64,000 nt of DNA from Neurospora crassa OR74A (Eukaryota; Ascomycota; Sordariomycetes; Sordariales; Sordariaceae). Made by a program: the position numbers and the translations under genes. Positions 1-12,304 of the stretch are shown one piece after another; position 1 is the stretch's first letter; each line of letters opens with the position of its first letter. The notes beneath the pieces were generated by a model. The model was not told where the DNA came from and ran no database searches. It saw nothing but the letters and a program-made list of their open reading frames with translations. The DNA lies in NCBI RefSeq assembly GCF_000182925.2, contig NC_026505.1:5828001-5892000 (forward strand). The letters are read 5' to 3'.

Positions 1-43
1 CAGTTTGGAATCCTCTGCATTGAGGGGTTGCGTGATGGGTTTG

Positions 44-75
<32 letters not shown>

Positions 76-243
76 GGTGGGTTCCATCTGGATTGATGTT
101 GCGGAGGGAGTTCCTCCTGAGATGGTGGGTGGGGATTTGTTGCCTGTTAAAGGTTTGTTGGACGACAGTGATGGTACCGGCGGTATGATGATGTTCGAGT
201 GTTTATGGTTTGAGATTGAGTTCGAGGAGGAGTAGTTCCGGCT
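1..243 (-). CDS. possible partial coding segment running off the left edge
   Basis: An open minus-strand frame of about 80 codons runs from a stop at 244-246 to the left edge. Its translation is rich in Ser, Pro, Thr and Asn and contains a run of 11 threonines coded by the ACT/ACC repeat at about 39-75, followed by KPITQPLNAED. Low-complexity tracts of this sort are common in fungal regulatory proteins, but no start codon, splice site or domain is visible here. It may be an internal or last exon of a gene lying mostly outside the window, or chance. The opposite strand is also open over the same repeat (a poly-valine reading), which weakens the case. Confidence 0.2.
39..76. repeat. GGT/AGT trinucleotide microsatellite
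   Basis: Tandem GGT then AGT units cover this stretch. It is a simple sequence repeat that reads as polyvaline, polythreonine or polytyrosine depending on frame and strand. Confidence 0.8.
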
Positions 244-685
244 CTAGACCTGGTTCTGGTTCGAATTCTGGCACTAGGAGATACAGTTGAAAGGGAGTAT
301 GAGAGAGCAGATGAAGGATGGGAATATGGACGGACACTGGATGTTCTTCCGAGTAAGTGCCCTGGGTTTGGCGTGGTCCCGGGTTCGAAATATATATCTT
401 GGGGATCTCTCGACAGGCAGGGTTAACCTCGGCTGGCTGAGAGAGGAAGAAGTGTGCAGAGACTTTGTATTTCAGCAAGCAAGCGAGGACTGAAATCGTA
501 GATAGGTAAGTGTTGTTGGTGTTGATCCACTAACAGCTACTCGTTACTGGGAATATGAGGGGGACGAAACTGAGGGAGAAGCTGGTGCAGAAGGCCATAA
601 AACGAGCGGAGGACCCGAAAAAGATAAAAGGTTAAAGGTCTATTCATCCTACACCTAATCATGGAATCACCAGAGGAAAAACAAC

Positions 686-724
<39 letters not shown>

Positions 725-2564
725 CCTACCTAGATGACTAGGAAGTCTCGCACACATCCCGCGCACCAAATCCCCAATTTCCAATACTCCCACAACATTC
801 CTACGACATTTCTTCCATCCCATGTACACTTCCGCAATCCCACCACCACCACCCCGTGTCGTCCGTCCGTCCGTCCGGCTACCCTTTCATCTTGCCCACA
901 AAGCTCTTTCTAATCCTTGTAAACATCCCCTGTCTAAGCAAGCAAGCAAGCAAGCCCTGTCTGAATGATCCCCCCCTCCCGCTTCCCATGCTTCCCATGA
1001 TCCATCCATCCATCCATCCCTCCCGCCCGCCCGCTTTCCATGTGCTATCCACGTGGCAACGCCATCCTCCCCCTTCCCCCCCTGGTCATGCGTATCCCGG
1101 CACGTCCAGTCCACGTCCTGCCGCTCTTCAATATATATACGCAGTATATATGTATGTGTCAAGGGAATGTGGAAGCAGAAGCAAACATATGATTTTGACC
1201 AAACTAGGTAGAGAAGTGTGGTAACACGAAAGAAAGAACCTAACCCTCGTAGAACAAGAGGTAGGTATTCCTTCTTCTTCTTATTCTTGCTGTTTGTGCT
1301 TCTCTCTCTGTCCTGAAGTTCAGCGCCGTTCGACTTCGTAGGTCTGGCGAGGAGCAAGTAGGTATTAACTGAGGTTGTTGGGGAACAATGCCCGCTTGCT
1401 TGTTGCCCGGTGTGGTTTTTGTTTACTCAGTTGGTGACTTGGTGACTCGGTGACTTGGAGGTGAAGTGAGTGAGTTATCACACAGAGGTAGATTGAAAGT
1501 GGCTCAATTCAATTCAATCCATTTGCCTGTATTACCTCCTTGACTCCATTTGTCTCTTTCGATAGTTCGTAAGGTTTTACCTACCTACTCAATTGCCTGG
1601 GAAGGTATCCTCCTCGCCCCCGTCCCGCCCCGTCTTCCCACACATCGATGACTTTCAATTTCATTTCGCCAAGTATTACCGTACCTCCAGTCTACTCTTC
1701 AGTCCAAAGTAACTGAAGATGAGATGATCTCTACCCATCTCGTGATTACTCCTTCCGTACATATTCTCATTCCTCCTTTTGTCTTGGACACCGGTACGGG
1801 TGATTTCCCCCTTTTTTTTGCGTTCCTTCCGTGTGTTCCATTCCATTGGTTTCCCTTCCCCCTCTCTCTGTCTTATCCCTAGTATTTTGTTTTGTTCATC
1901 CCTTCTTGTTGATTCCCGTCAAGTTCCTCCTCTTTGTATTTGTAGTAGGTTCCTCGGTCGTTCCCTTCTAGGTAATTTTAATTTCCCTTACTTGCCGCCA
2001 CTAGCAGGCAAGCAAACCGGTCCCCGAATGTAATCGAAATGAAACAAGACAGAACGGAGTAAGAGCTCCTGGTTGGTTGGTTTGGTCATCACTTTCCCAA
2101 GTTCACCTCACTCGCAAATAGACAATTCATAACATCACCATCATCATCACCAACGCACAAAAACACGCTGAGAAACAAGATAAAGAAAATAACATACATA
2201 CATACAGCCCGTATCACAGATGATGCCCCGATGCTATGCAGTTTGAACGACGCTCAGAGAGAAATATACAAGGAGGGAAGTGATCATGACCTCAGGAGTT
2301 AGAAGAGGAAGGTTAAGGGTGCCTGCTTGCTTGCCTGCCTGTGCCTGCTTGCCTCATAAAACTATTCCGACAAAGGAAAACAGCCTGCGTCGAGCAGCGG
2401 TGTAGTGTAAGTGTAGTGTATAGTGGGTATTGATTTTTGTTCATCAAAAAAAACCAGTTAAAAAAAGTTCGTAAAGGAGTTCGTCTCGTGGCATGGTATT
2501 GTTCCTGTGTGCAGGGATGGGGACTTTGTTCTCTACCATGTTATCATCCCTCTCTTTCAGACAC
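244..2564. other. intergenic, no supported gene
   Basis: No long ATG-started frame with coding character is seen. The stretch is marked by simple repeats: an A35 tract at 687-721, CCGT units near 860-880, CAAG units near 936-955, CATC units near 1000-1018 and GCTT/GCCT units near 2320-2360. The right end should contain the 3' untranslated region of the minus-strand VAC7-like gene. Confidence 0.6.
687..721. repeat. A35 homopolymer
   Basis: An uninterrupted run of about 35 adenines. No open frame or inverted repeats flank it, so it is more likely a slippage-generated simple repeat than the tail of a retroposed copy. Confidence 0.85.
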
Positions 2565-5500
2565 TCATTCAAGGGAAATAGAAACGTCATTGTCGTGGTC
2601 GTTATCATCACCTCCTGTTCTGCCACCGCTGCCTCCGCCGACATCCTCTATCGGCTTCGCCTCCTCCGGCGGCTTCCTTAAATCCCGATCATTGGCCGCA
2701 TTCGCCTTGACCGTGGTCTTGCCCGAAATTGCAGCCGTTCTGACCCTCTGGCTCAGCGGCAGGGTATATTTTAGCACACCCTTGATGATAAGTTGGAAGT
2801 CATCTGCTATGATGCGCTCCCATCTCTCGGTTCCGCCCACTGTTACGTTGCCGGGGTTCTTGAGACGGACTTCACCCATAGACGTGGACAGGCCCTGGTG
2901 GAAGAAGGAACCCTCAAAGGTAAGAGCGCTGTTGAAGCCCGTGATGGTGCCGAGGCGCATATTGGGAGACGATTCCTCGGGCGGCTGGTCGTTCGGCGGG
3001 TCATCTAGGATCTTGGCTAAATCCCCTGATCTGCTTATTCGTACCTCTTCCTTGTTGCTCTCCAGAGGCGGCATGTCACCAGGGTGAGTGCGATACCATT
3101 CCGAGTCGGTACCGGCATGCGGTGACTTGGCAAAGACCTCGATATCCGCCGCATCCACCACCACAACTACCACGTTGGGGTTCTTGGCCCTAATCGTCAG
3201 GTCGAGCATCAACTCCTGCTCGCTCGCGACCACATGATCCATCGATATCAGCTCGATATCGGTAAGTGGTTGTGATGTCGCAAACATGAACCCAATGGCT
3301 CCCGAAACGACAAGTAGTAGCATCACTGTCAAGACCAGGCAACTGGCGAAACGATTCAAGAAGGATGGTGGTTGTCGATAGGTACCCGATTCCATGGACC
3401 GTAGCGAGTGCAAGCCGTTCCTCCGACTTCGTGCTGACCTTGATGACCGTACTGTCCCAGACTGTATCAACGGCGTGGTTTCATCGTCGGCGCCAGTAGC
3501 ATTGTCGTCGAGATCGTAACCAACCGATAGATGCGTTCCCCGACTGCTCTTAGCATGGGGGCCGCTCCGGCTCAAGTATCGAGGGCTATTAACGCCTGAT
3601 GAGGGTCGTGAGTTGTTGTTTCCCGAGTTAGCTCCGCTGAAGGGTGATTGTTCGGCGAATAGCGACGCATGCCCGTTTCCTCCCCCATTACGGCCCCATC
3701 GGCCATAGTGATGATGTCGCCCAGATGTTCCCCTGGCTGACCCTGCTGTGCTTCTCCCGGTTGTGCTCTTGCCGTCCTCTTCGCCGCCAACGCTTTCGTT
3801 AATGCTGGGATTGTAAGAGTTCACAAACTTCATGCTTCGCTTTACCCCGATAGGCTGTTCAACGTTCATCATGGCAGAATGAATGGAGCGCATATCGGCA
3901 CGGTTCATCTGGCTGACCATGGATGCCGCGCTCGGTGTCCTAGAGTGATAACGGGGTGGTCTGGGATGGTCGGGAGGGTTGGAGTCGTAGACAAATGTTT
4001 CGTCCGAGTCTGACGAGTTAGTTTCCTCAATTGCGCTTGCTACCTTTGCCTCGAAGATGTCGGCCTTGGAGGATGCTGGACGATGTCTAGTCAGTAAGTT
4101 GCTCACTTGGTGAATCACAAAACTCTGGCTCCGTGGTTCGGGAGACCGAGAAGGAAATATGTGCCTGCTGGTGGCTTCATCAGGCGGCGGAGGACCATGG
4201 TAATACTTCGTTGGCGAAGTACACATCTCGGTAGCCGAGGAAACTGATCTCGTAGCTTGATGATGCCGAAGCCGTGGCTGCAAAATGAACAGAGTTGTCT
4301 CACCAGTGCCAGCTGTCATGTTGGGCTGCTTCCGTGCCGTCCTCTTCTTTTCTTTCTTGGGGGGCCGGATCGTCTCCGTGCTGGGTTTTGTGCGCAGACT
4401 GAGACTTGAAGGCTGCACTCCTCCTCCTGGCGCGAGGGCGACCTGGGGAATCGAGGTGACCGTTTCGGCTTCTACCGTCATGCTCTGTTGAGAAGCCTCG
4501 CCGGGCTTGCCCTTGGCAGGGGGTCGGACTGACAAGCTCGACTGCCTTGACGTCAGGGGCGGCGCACTGGTCGATCCGCTTCGGCGGACCGCCTCGATGG
4601 GGGTCGCATCTTCGGCTCCGCTTTCCGTCATGATGGAATTTGACCTTCCCGCTAGCTCTTTTTGGCGAAAGAAATCACCGGCTTCTGAGGGCACGGTCGC
4701 TTCGGACATGAGCCTGTGTCCCAGTCTTTCCTCCATTGACTGCTCAAAGACTCGCGGAGAACCAAAAGGACTGACTTCCTGGACAGTCTCAAGGACGGAG
4801 GTGCTCCCTCCCGCAGCACGAGCGGGAGTTCTGGCCCCGGGCTGGGTTGGAGTGAGGTCGTCCGCGTCCGTGTCCGACTGAGATTCCGGGGCGTAAAAGG
4901 ACGATGTCTGTCGTGGAAGGGCGGTGGAAGGAGAGATGTCTGGAGTCTGATCCTGTCGTCTGGGCGGACCGAGGATGGGCGGCTTGGTGACGATGGGTGG
5001 AGGAGACCGCAGTCTGGAGGACACGGGCCACTTCAAAGGATCCTGGCTACCAGTCGGATGGGGATGAGCAGCAGAAGCGTTGGCAGTTGGCGATTTGGAC
5101 GGGGGTGCAGGCGCATTGACGTTCCGATCCGTCGCAGCGGGGAGGAAGGTGGGCGTCGTGGCCGACGACAGCGTTCTTGAGCCGGCCGTCGACAAGGATA
5201 CGCTGCCTGGTCTCGTGGATCTACTCGAGGGAGCGGGATCCTGGAAGCTGTTCTTGCGCGATCGAGGTGCAGCACCGCCAGCAGCAGGGCCGCGTGAGGG
5301 CGCTCGTGACGATGCAGCGGTGGGATTACGGGTGGTGGGGGCTCGGTTGGCAGGTCTCGTGGGAGAGGATTCGCGCGAGGCAAAGGGCGAGGGAGCTACG
5401 GACGAAGCACGGGAGACGGAGGAGGAGGATATTGCTGGTGCTGGTGCTGCAGACGTGGCCGAGGTGGTCTGCGAAGTCAGCTTGTTGGAAGAAGACCATG

Positions 5501-5708
5501 GATCGGACCTGGGATTGACGGTGGCCGCGGAGCTGGAAGTGGATTCGCGGGCCAGCGTGGGGAGTGGATTCGACGGTGTCTGTGCCTGCGCATGCGCCTG
5601 CTGGCCGGCGTGGGTCACGGTCCTTGAGGGATTCGTAGTCGGGATCTGGGAGCGCTTGGGAGGAGAGGGCGAAGAGGCCGACGCCGTTATATTTGGTGAT
5701 TTGTCCAT
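2565..5708 (-). CDS. vac7: VAC7-like vacuolar membrane protein, activator of PtdIns(3,5)P2 synthesis
   Basis: Intronless, 1047 residues. In the yeast family Vac7 sits in the vacuole membrane and activates the Fab1 PtdIns3P 5-kinase complex, raising PtdIns(3,5)P2 to control vacuole size and osmotic response. The sequence shows a long Ser/Pro/Thr-rich, presumably disordered and cytosolic N-terminal part (about 1-780). A single hydrophobic helix follows at about 784-806 (FASCLVLTVMLLLVV). The C-terminal domain of about 200 residues has the LEA-like pattern typical of VAC7 proteins, including LTIRAKNPN, FEGSFFHQG and LKNPGNVTVGG. Yeast Vac7 is similar in length (about 1165) and topology. The ATG at 5708 is the first in the frame. 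The C-terminal tail is Gly/Asp-rich. Assignment rests on domain order and motifs, so the family is fairly sure while the exact role in this fungus is inferred. Confidence 0.82.
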   Translation of the reverse strand: MDKSPNITASASSPSPPKRSQIPTTNPSRTVTHAGQQAHAQAQTPSNPLPTLARESTSSSAATVNPRSDPWSSSNKLTSQTTSATSAAPAPAISSSSVSRASSVAPSPFASRESSPTRPANRAPTTRNPTAASSRAPSRGPAAGGAAPRSRKNSFQDPAPSSRSTRPGSVSLSTAGSRTLSSATTPTFLPAATDRNVNAPAPPSKSPTANASAAHPHPTGSQDPLKWPVSSRLRSPPPIVTKPPILGPPRRQDQTPDISPSTALPRQTSSFYAPESQSDTDADDLTPTQPGARTPARAAGGSTSVLETVQEVSPFGSPRVFEQSMEERLGHRLMSEATVPSEAGDFFRQKELAGRSNSIMTESGAEDATPIEAVRRSGSTSAPPLTSRQSSLSVRPPAKGKPGEASQQSMTVEAETVTSIPQVALAPGGGVQPSSLSLRTKPSTETIRPPKKEKKRTARKQPNMTAGTGETTLFILQPRLRHHQATRSVSSATEMCTSPTKYYHGPPPPDEATSRHIFPSRSPEPRSQSFVIHQVSNLLTRHRPASSKADIFEAKVASAIEETNSSDSDETFVYDSNPPDHPRPPRYHSRTPSAASMVSQMNRADMRSIHSAMMNVEQPIGVKRSMKFVNSYNPSINESVGGEEDGKSTTGRSTAGSARGTSGRHHHYGRWGRNGGGNGHASLFAEQSPFSGANSGNNNSRPSSGVNSPRYLSRSGPHAKSSRGTHLSVGYDLDDNATGADDETTPLIQSGTVRSSRSARSRRNGLHSLRSMESGTYRQPPSFLNRFASCLVLTVMLLLVVSGAIGFMFATSQPLTDIELISMDHVVASEQELMLDLTIRAKNPNVVVVVVDAADIEVFAKSPHAGTDSEWYRTHPGDMPPLESNKEEVRISRSGDLAKILDDPPNDQPPEESSPNMRLGTITGFNSALTFEGSFFHQGLSTSMGEVRLKNPGNVTVGGTERWERIIADDFQLIIKGVLKYTLPLSQRVRTAAISGKTTVKANAANDRDLRKPPEEAKPIEDVGGGSGGRTGGDDNDHDNDVSISLE

Positions 5709-8700
5709 GTTTGCACTGACGGCGGGCAGCCGGCTGCTGCTGCTGGTGCGAGGCAGAGGGAGACCGACGACGGAAGGGATGGGGACTGTTTTGGATCACA
5801 CATGCCAAGCAAGCCAGGAACAGAGGCGGTCCGTTGTTTGATGAGTGTTCCGAGATGTGTGTGATATTGCTTAGCTACGATTGCTAGGGAGAAGGACGAG
5901 GCGTCATGTCCGGGTCAACAGAGCTGTGGTGTGATTAAGTCGTGGTATGGATTTCGGGATTACCAGATGGCGGTGGTGGTGGTGGTGGTGGTGGTTGTGT
6001 GTGGTGTAGGTTGTTGTCGTTTGTTGTCGTTGGGCAGGGCGGGAGAGAAGCAGTGAGGACAGTCCCGTCGCTCGGTTATCGATGATGCTGGGGGGGAGTT
6101 AGCTGCTAGCTACTAGAACTAGCGATGGTGCGTTGGATGGACCACCAGTCAGTCCAGTGGAGGAACCGGGACCTCTGAACGGCCTTCCGCTTGATGTAAC
6201 CATACGATCCAGCCAGGCAATGATGGGCGGCGCATGCACAAAGAACAAAAAGAGTTTAAGCTCGGCGCAGATGAGAGAGAACCCAGCAAGGTTTTTATTG
6301 ATGTTATCGCTGTGTTCTTTTCCCTAGAGGTGTTGTTGTTGTTGCTGCTGCTGCTGCTGTTGTTGTTGTTATTGCTCAATTGGCAAATGACAAGCGCACA
6401 GTCTGGATCCCGACCTCAACATGGGATGATACTGGCAACTAAGCAATGAAATGAAAGAAACAACTGCAGTGACGGGAACTTGAACAAGGTGACGCTCGGG
6501 AGACGGAGAATCTCGAGACACAAACAGAAAGACGGGACCTGACTTGGTTGGAAAGAGCAGGTAGAGGTACTGTATGTAACTGTATGTAGTAGGTATATGA
6601 TGGCAAGAGCTACCAGCAACCAGAGGACAGACACTCCGTCCGTCTCGCTGCGCAGGACTTCAGTTCGTCCACTTCACTGCAAATTGGAGGTTACGATCGG
6701 CTAACTATTCCCGTCACTTACTCACTACCTATTCTACCTCCTGGCACTGTCCATCTAGTCATTCCATTTCCCAGTCCATATCCGATTCACACAACTCAAC
6801 TTGGTCTCGTCACCTCACCTCACCATCACGAATGAATTGTCGGGCTACCAGGCCGTGACCAGACAACTAATAACCAACACCCGTGACGGTGGCCCAGACC
6901 ACGAACTGAAGCACTACACTACTACCTACGTCCCCAATTACCTAATAGCTGTAGAGACCGCCACATTGTGTTGATAGCGAATGCATTGCCATGAGTTGTT
7001 TGCGGCCTTACCTTATGCGACAAATGAAACAAGCCAATCAGAGACGGCGAAGCACATCCTGCCCTGGCCGCAAACGTCTTGTCCACGCACGCAACGCACC
7101 TTTGTTAGGCTTTTCTAGGCAGCTCTTGGTTAGCGCTATCTAATGGTACAACCAACACTAGGGCCGCTACCCTCTTCTTCCAACTGAACCTGTTTGGTCG
7201 TGCGTCGTGGTGCATCTTCCCCCTGCCCTGTTGGTCCATTCATTGTCCGTGAAAAAAAAATCTCTTTGATTCACATCCATATTATTTTCAAGAGTGAATT
7301 CTTGGATGACCGATTTTGTCGAGTAACAGTTTCACTCTTGTGAGTGTACTTGTAAGGTAACTACTAGTTGCCAACGAGCAGTGTGCTGCTTCTTCCACTT
7401 GACATGTGCACATGCACAAGAGTTATGCGGGGACCGGGACCACTCGTCTCCAGGTTTCGTCCTAGAACGAACACATCCGCATGAGTACATACTTGTCCTT
7501 CCTGATTAATGGGACAGTGAAAGAGCAACAGAATGTGTGTTCATGGCGACACAAAATATCAAACACATGAACGAGAATAGAATATGCGAGAAGCAAGCTA
7601 GGGGCGGGAACACCGCCAGCTCTTCCTTGTCTGGTCTTCGGACTAGTGCATGAAAAAAGGGAAAACTAAAAAGGATCTTTTGCGGCGTTTGCATGTTCAG
7701 GTCCCGCCGCCGCCGCCGCCGGAACGGATGGCAACTCCCGTCTGACGATGCCTCTGGCGTCCTTTTTTTTTTTTTTTTTTTTTCCTTCGTCTCCCGGAGG
7801 TTGCCTTCGTTGCCACTTTCACTTTGGTGCCTGACTGGAGCTGATCTAATTTTCCGGATAAGCACAGCCAGATCGGATACACATTTCCATCTAAAGGTTA
7901 CCTTCCAGAGTTGGCAAACCTACTTACTACCTACTTACTGTACCTGGAGTTCGATTTCCTTGTGATCGACCGCCATCACAAAAATCAGAAATATCGCATT
8001 GCCTCCTCCCATTATGAATCGGAATTCGGTAACACCCTAGTGAAAAAAAAAGTGAAAAAAAAAAAAAAAAATCTTCTCCAGATGGACCGAGTTTCCATTT
8101 CCACTCCTCCTTCGTTCTCAGGTTCCCAGCACTAAAACCAGGGCCTGGCAATGGAGCCAACTTAAACCGTCCATCATCCGTCATCCTCTAATGTATGTCA
8201 GATGTGCGTGCAGGACACGGTACATCCGGAGCGCGAGTGGGTACCGCGGGAGCCAGATGATTTTGTTGGATTCGCTGCTAAAAAGTGATGGCAGGAGCGG
8301 CGTGTCAGGTACCCACCACCCTGCCACAGGTGACTGTACATCGATAGGTAGCGATCCCCACCCACCTCATGAACACCGACCCCAAGTTGCCCTTGGCCGT
8401 TGGTTTTTTTTCTCGTTCGGCTCTTCCGTCGACTTGACTTGATTGACGGCTCGCTCCTTCGTTCCTCCTTCCATCTTCTGTGCTTCTCTTCCTTGCGCTC
8501 CTTCCTCTCTTGCTCTCGCCCGCCTGTTTCTTTTTGTCATCACAGGCACAGGCTTTTTCCCTTCTTCGGCTGACCTTTTTTTTTTTTTTTTTTTTTTTTT
8601 TCGTTGCCTTCTTCCATCCTCGGGTCGGTTTTTTTTCTTCCTCCCTTGGTTCGATCGATGACTCTTGTTTCTTCCCCCATCCATCCCTTCCGACAGGCCA

Positions 8701-8945
8701 GACTTAAGCGGGTTTGTCCACCATCGATTCGTTCCATGCGACCTTGTGCCTGCCTGCCTGCCTGCCTACCTGCCTACCTGCCTTGCCCTGATTGATATTG
8801 GTGATTTTGGTGAGAGGGTGTCGTCGTTTCTTCGAAACTTGCTACCACGCTACCTTTAGGTCCGTCTGCCATAACATTTGGCAACCACCCAACCTTTTTT
8901 TTATTGTCGGATTTTCCATTTGCTGGGTTTCTCATCTTGGGAAAC

Positions 8946-9110
8946 ATGTCCCTTCTGTTGTGCTCCCTCGAGCTGCTCACCGGAGACTTGACCGTTGATA
9001 CGGGCCAGATCGGATCAGGTTCCGCATTGGCCGAGGCACGATATTGTTGCTCAAATGCAGACACTCTTCCCTTCGCTTCCGATGCTGTGCCTCTGCGGAC
9101 GGCAACATGA
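8946..9110 (+). CDS. possible small protein, 54 codons
   Basis: A short frame with an ATG in good context (AAACATGTC, A at -3). It begins MSLLLCSLELLTGDLTVD and ends VPLRTAT before TGA. The first ten residues are hydrophobic, loosely like a signal peptide, and codon choice is balanced rather than random-looking. There is no recognisable family, no paralogue in the window and no intron evidence, so chance remains quite likely. It lies alone in the large gene-poor interval upstream of vac7. Confidence 0.18.
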   Translation: MSLLLCSLELLTGDLTVDTGQIGSGSALAEARYCCSNADTLPFASDAVPLRTAT

Positions 9111-11589
9111 TTTTCTCTCTGGTCGGTCCACACAAACATTCGAACCCAAGCGGATTATTCTCTCCGGGGTTGTCACCTTCTCTGACAAACTAGGACGGAT
9201 TCAGACACGACATCCCTTGAACTTGATCACGGACGGCTGACGCCGGCACTTCTGGTCTGTCAGTGCTGGGATGGGCAACACAAGGGGACAGGGCCAAGGC
9301 CGGGTGCCTGGCCTGGCGTGGTCTGACGATTGCTTGACGTCGAACCCAGTGTTGCGGTACGGGTAGGGTAAACTCGACGCAGTGTGCTGATCTCTTGAAC
9401 GATCCGGGTTGATGCTGATGTCAAAGACATGAAGCGGCCGTTGCTTTCCCCGATCAACGCTCATCTGAGACCTGGTTACATCATCTCGAACGGCCATCGC
9501 AGCTTACAAGTCAAATCAGGGTCTTAAAGGGTTCTTGCACAACTTCCTGATCCAGTCCAGCTTCACCCAGCTTTGGGCACCGACAACACCATAGCACTAC
9601 CTATACACGGTAAATTACCTAGCACCCGAGACAACACAAGACATCAATAACACTGCCAAGTACACCCTTAGCACATTGTTGGTAGTGGCAGGCTGGTGTC
9701 TGGTGGTCCAGGAAACGCGGCGTAAAAGAAAGAGGTTAGCCTCTCACAGCCGGCCAAGTGGACGGTGGTACACCCTCTTGCGTTCCTCTGCACGCCACCA
9801 CCCCATTCCCTTGGGTTGCTTCCCCACGGGCCTATTTTCTTTTTTTCTACATGGGACTTTCTATCCGAGGGCTTTCGGCTTCCCCCCCCCCCTCGCGTTC
9901 CTTTGTTGGCTTGGCAAGGCTGTAGTTTACACCGCAAAGGATTGGCTCTTAGCCGGTCTGCCTTGAAGCTGACGACATATTCTCGCCGTGTAACGCCCTC
10001 GGTGGGTAACCAAAAGACAAGAGTGAGATTTTAGAGGGCTCAGGCAGAAGGATTGGACCGCTCCGTACCTGAAACCGCCGCGTCCCCAAGTAAGCCGGAC
10101 CAAGAAAACGAGTGGACAAAGGGCACACAACTGCAGTTCGTTCGCTTCCAGACGTCACCTCTTGGTCGATGGCCAGGGGCACAGGTACTCAAGCATCTGT
10201 AAGATATCGCCTTTTGTCTGCAGTGATTAGTATTCCTTTTGCGGCTTTCTACGGCCCATTTCCGGCGCTCTCTTTCTTTTCCCCAACACGTAATTCTCAA
10301 CTGCGAGCTTGCCGAGCGAGACGCACGCTCTCTCCTTTGACGAGAGCCAAGACCGACCTTGCAGCGAACATCCAGACCACCTCCTCACCGTTTGAGGAAA
10401 AGAGCACATTTCTTTTTTCAGCTGCCGGATACATATCTAGAAATCTCAAGAGAGAACTGAACCGAACCCCGCCTCTTTGATTTCTATTCCTACGTAGTTT
10501 TGCCAACGGTTCTTTGACACGTTGTGAAAAAAAGGTGTGGGAAGAGATTTTCACTTCAATGTCCCCTAAATTGCAACTTTGATTCAACAACAACCGTTCA
10601 TGTCATGGGGTCCAGTCGACCCGCCGCCTTGTCATATGAACTTGATTGAGCACTTGCACATTCGATAGGTAGCTACTAGGGATCTCCCTACATAACGACA
10701 CTGCATGTGTCTATCCAATCCCGACAGATCCTGCCCAATCCCGTCCGTCGTCCAAAGGTTCGCCTCTAGTGTAGCATTCCTGTTCCGCTCGTTGTTTCCT
10801 CCCCCCTCCCCCTCCTCCACTCACATATGTAAATGTTCCCCAACAGAATGAACTCCTCCCGTCGTTCGACGACGAACGAAGACGCTGGAACGACAACGCC
10901 TCCACGGCTGCATATGTATGTACTGTCGGTTCACTGCTGCTTTTTTGGGGGTGCTGCGTCTGCTGCTGCGTCTGCTGCTCATCATGTATGTACATATCAG
11001 CAGCAGCAGCAGCAGAGTTACATACATCTGTCTCTAACCACTGATTCGCCCTGCTTCTGCGATATGATGATATGCGCAGGAACCCGTCCTTTTCACTGGC
11101 TGTTTGTTGTATTGGGGTCGTTCGTTCTGAAAAATGGTGTGTATTGGCTGACCCTGAAGAAACTCGAGGAGCTATCGGTTGGTACATAGGCAAAATATGC
11201 GTAATGTCTACTATCTAATAGCTCTGGTAGGATAATTTGGTTGCTGGTTTACTGAAGGCCGACCAGATAGAATTAATTCTCCACGCATTTGTTTTGGGGT
11301 CTATCTGGGTTCAGGTCTGGGTGTCGAAATGGTTGCCATGAATATATGTACATGTGTGATGATCATCGGATGAGATATGAACTGAAGGAGTCGATCACGG
11401 TAAAGGCAAGTTCTGTCTTCTATCGGCAGAGCGTAGAAGGTTAGGATGGGTACAGGTAGACGTGTAATCTGGTGAGTTCTCAGATTAATAAGTGGTAATG
11501 TCGAAGCGGAGGTCATAACTATCCTTGCTTGGAGATGAGTTAGATTCATGAAGGGTTGGTTTTGTTTAGACACTCGCCTTGTTTGAAAC

Positions 11590-12264
11590 CTAGGTAGGTA
11601 CCTACGTAAAATGTATATTGTAAAAGACAAAAACAAGTGTGACGAACCGAGAGATATATCAGTTAACTGATAGCGATGATGTTTTTGTTTTTTGCTTATG
11701 AAGAAGGAAAAAGAGCATACTCCCACGTGACACCAGATATACTTGGAGCAGAGGTAACTGGAAATTACCAGAGAAAACTCTCGACGAACCTCTACGTTCA
11801 ATGACCACGTATGTTACTGTTGTTATAACACACGTTATTATGATGGTTCCCACCAACTTCAAGACTACCTATAGTCCAGTTCATACTTCCATTGATATCC
11901 ACGTAGGTAGGCAAAACACAAAATTCTAACTCACGAGTCGAACTGACTACCTCACGCTTCTACTAGGTACTCTAAATAAGAAGGTTTAAGAAAAAACAAG
12001 ACGGTGAGTTGGAAGGAAGCACAAGTACCTACACATAATAAATAAATATCAAGTAGGTACCTATGTACCTACCTAGGTACACACTCAATCCATCCGCTGT
12101 CAACTTTCCAGTTTGACATGGAATCTCAAGTCCTAACGACAAGACGTGCCGTGCCGTGCCGTTGACGCGAAACTAACTCGATGACCAAAGAAAAGGGGAA
12201 ACAAGAGAGAAAGACAACTGACCTGAACCAAGCTGGACCTAGGATGGAACTTCTTCATGGACGA

Positions 12265-12304
<40 letters not shown>

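Noticed and set aside
366-391. B-box-like CCCGGGTTCGAAA suggesting a tRNA
   Set aside because: The 3' half of the T stem and the acceptor stem are missing and no A box precedes it.
5080-5841. 253-codon plus-strand frame opposite the vac7 N-terminus
   Set aside because: It is antisense to a well-supported gene, and its GAG/GTG-rich translation is what the complement of Ser/Pro-rich coding DNA gives.
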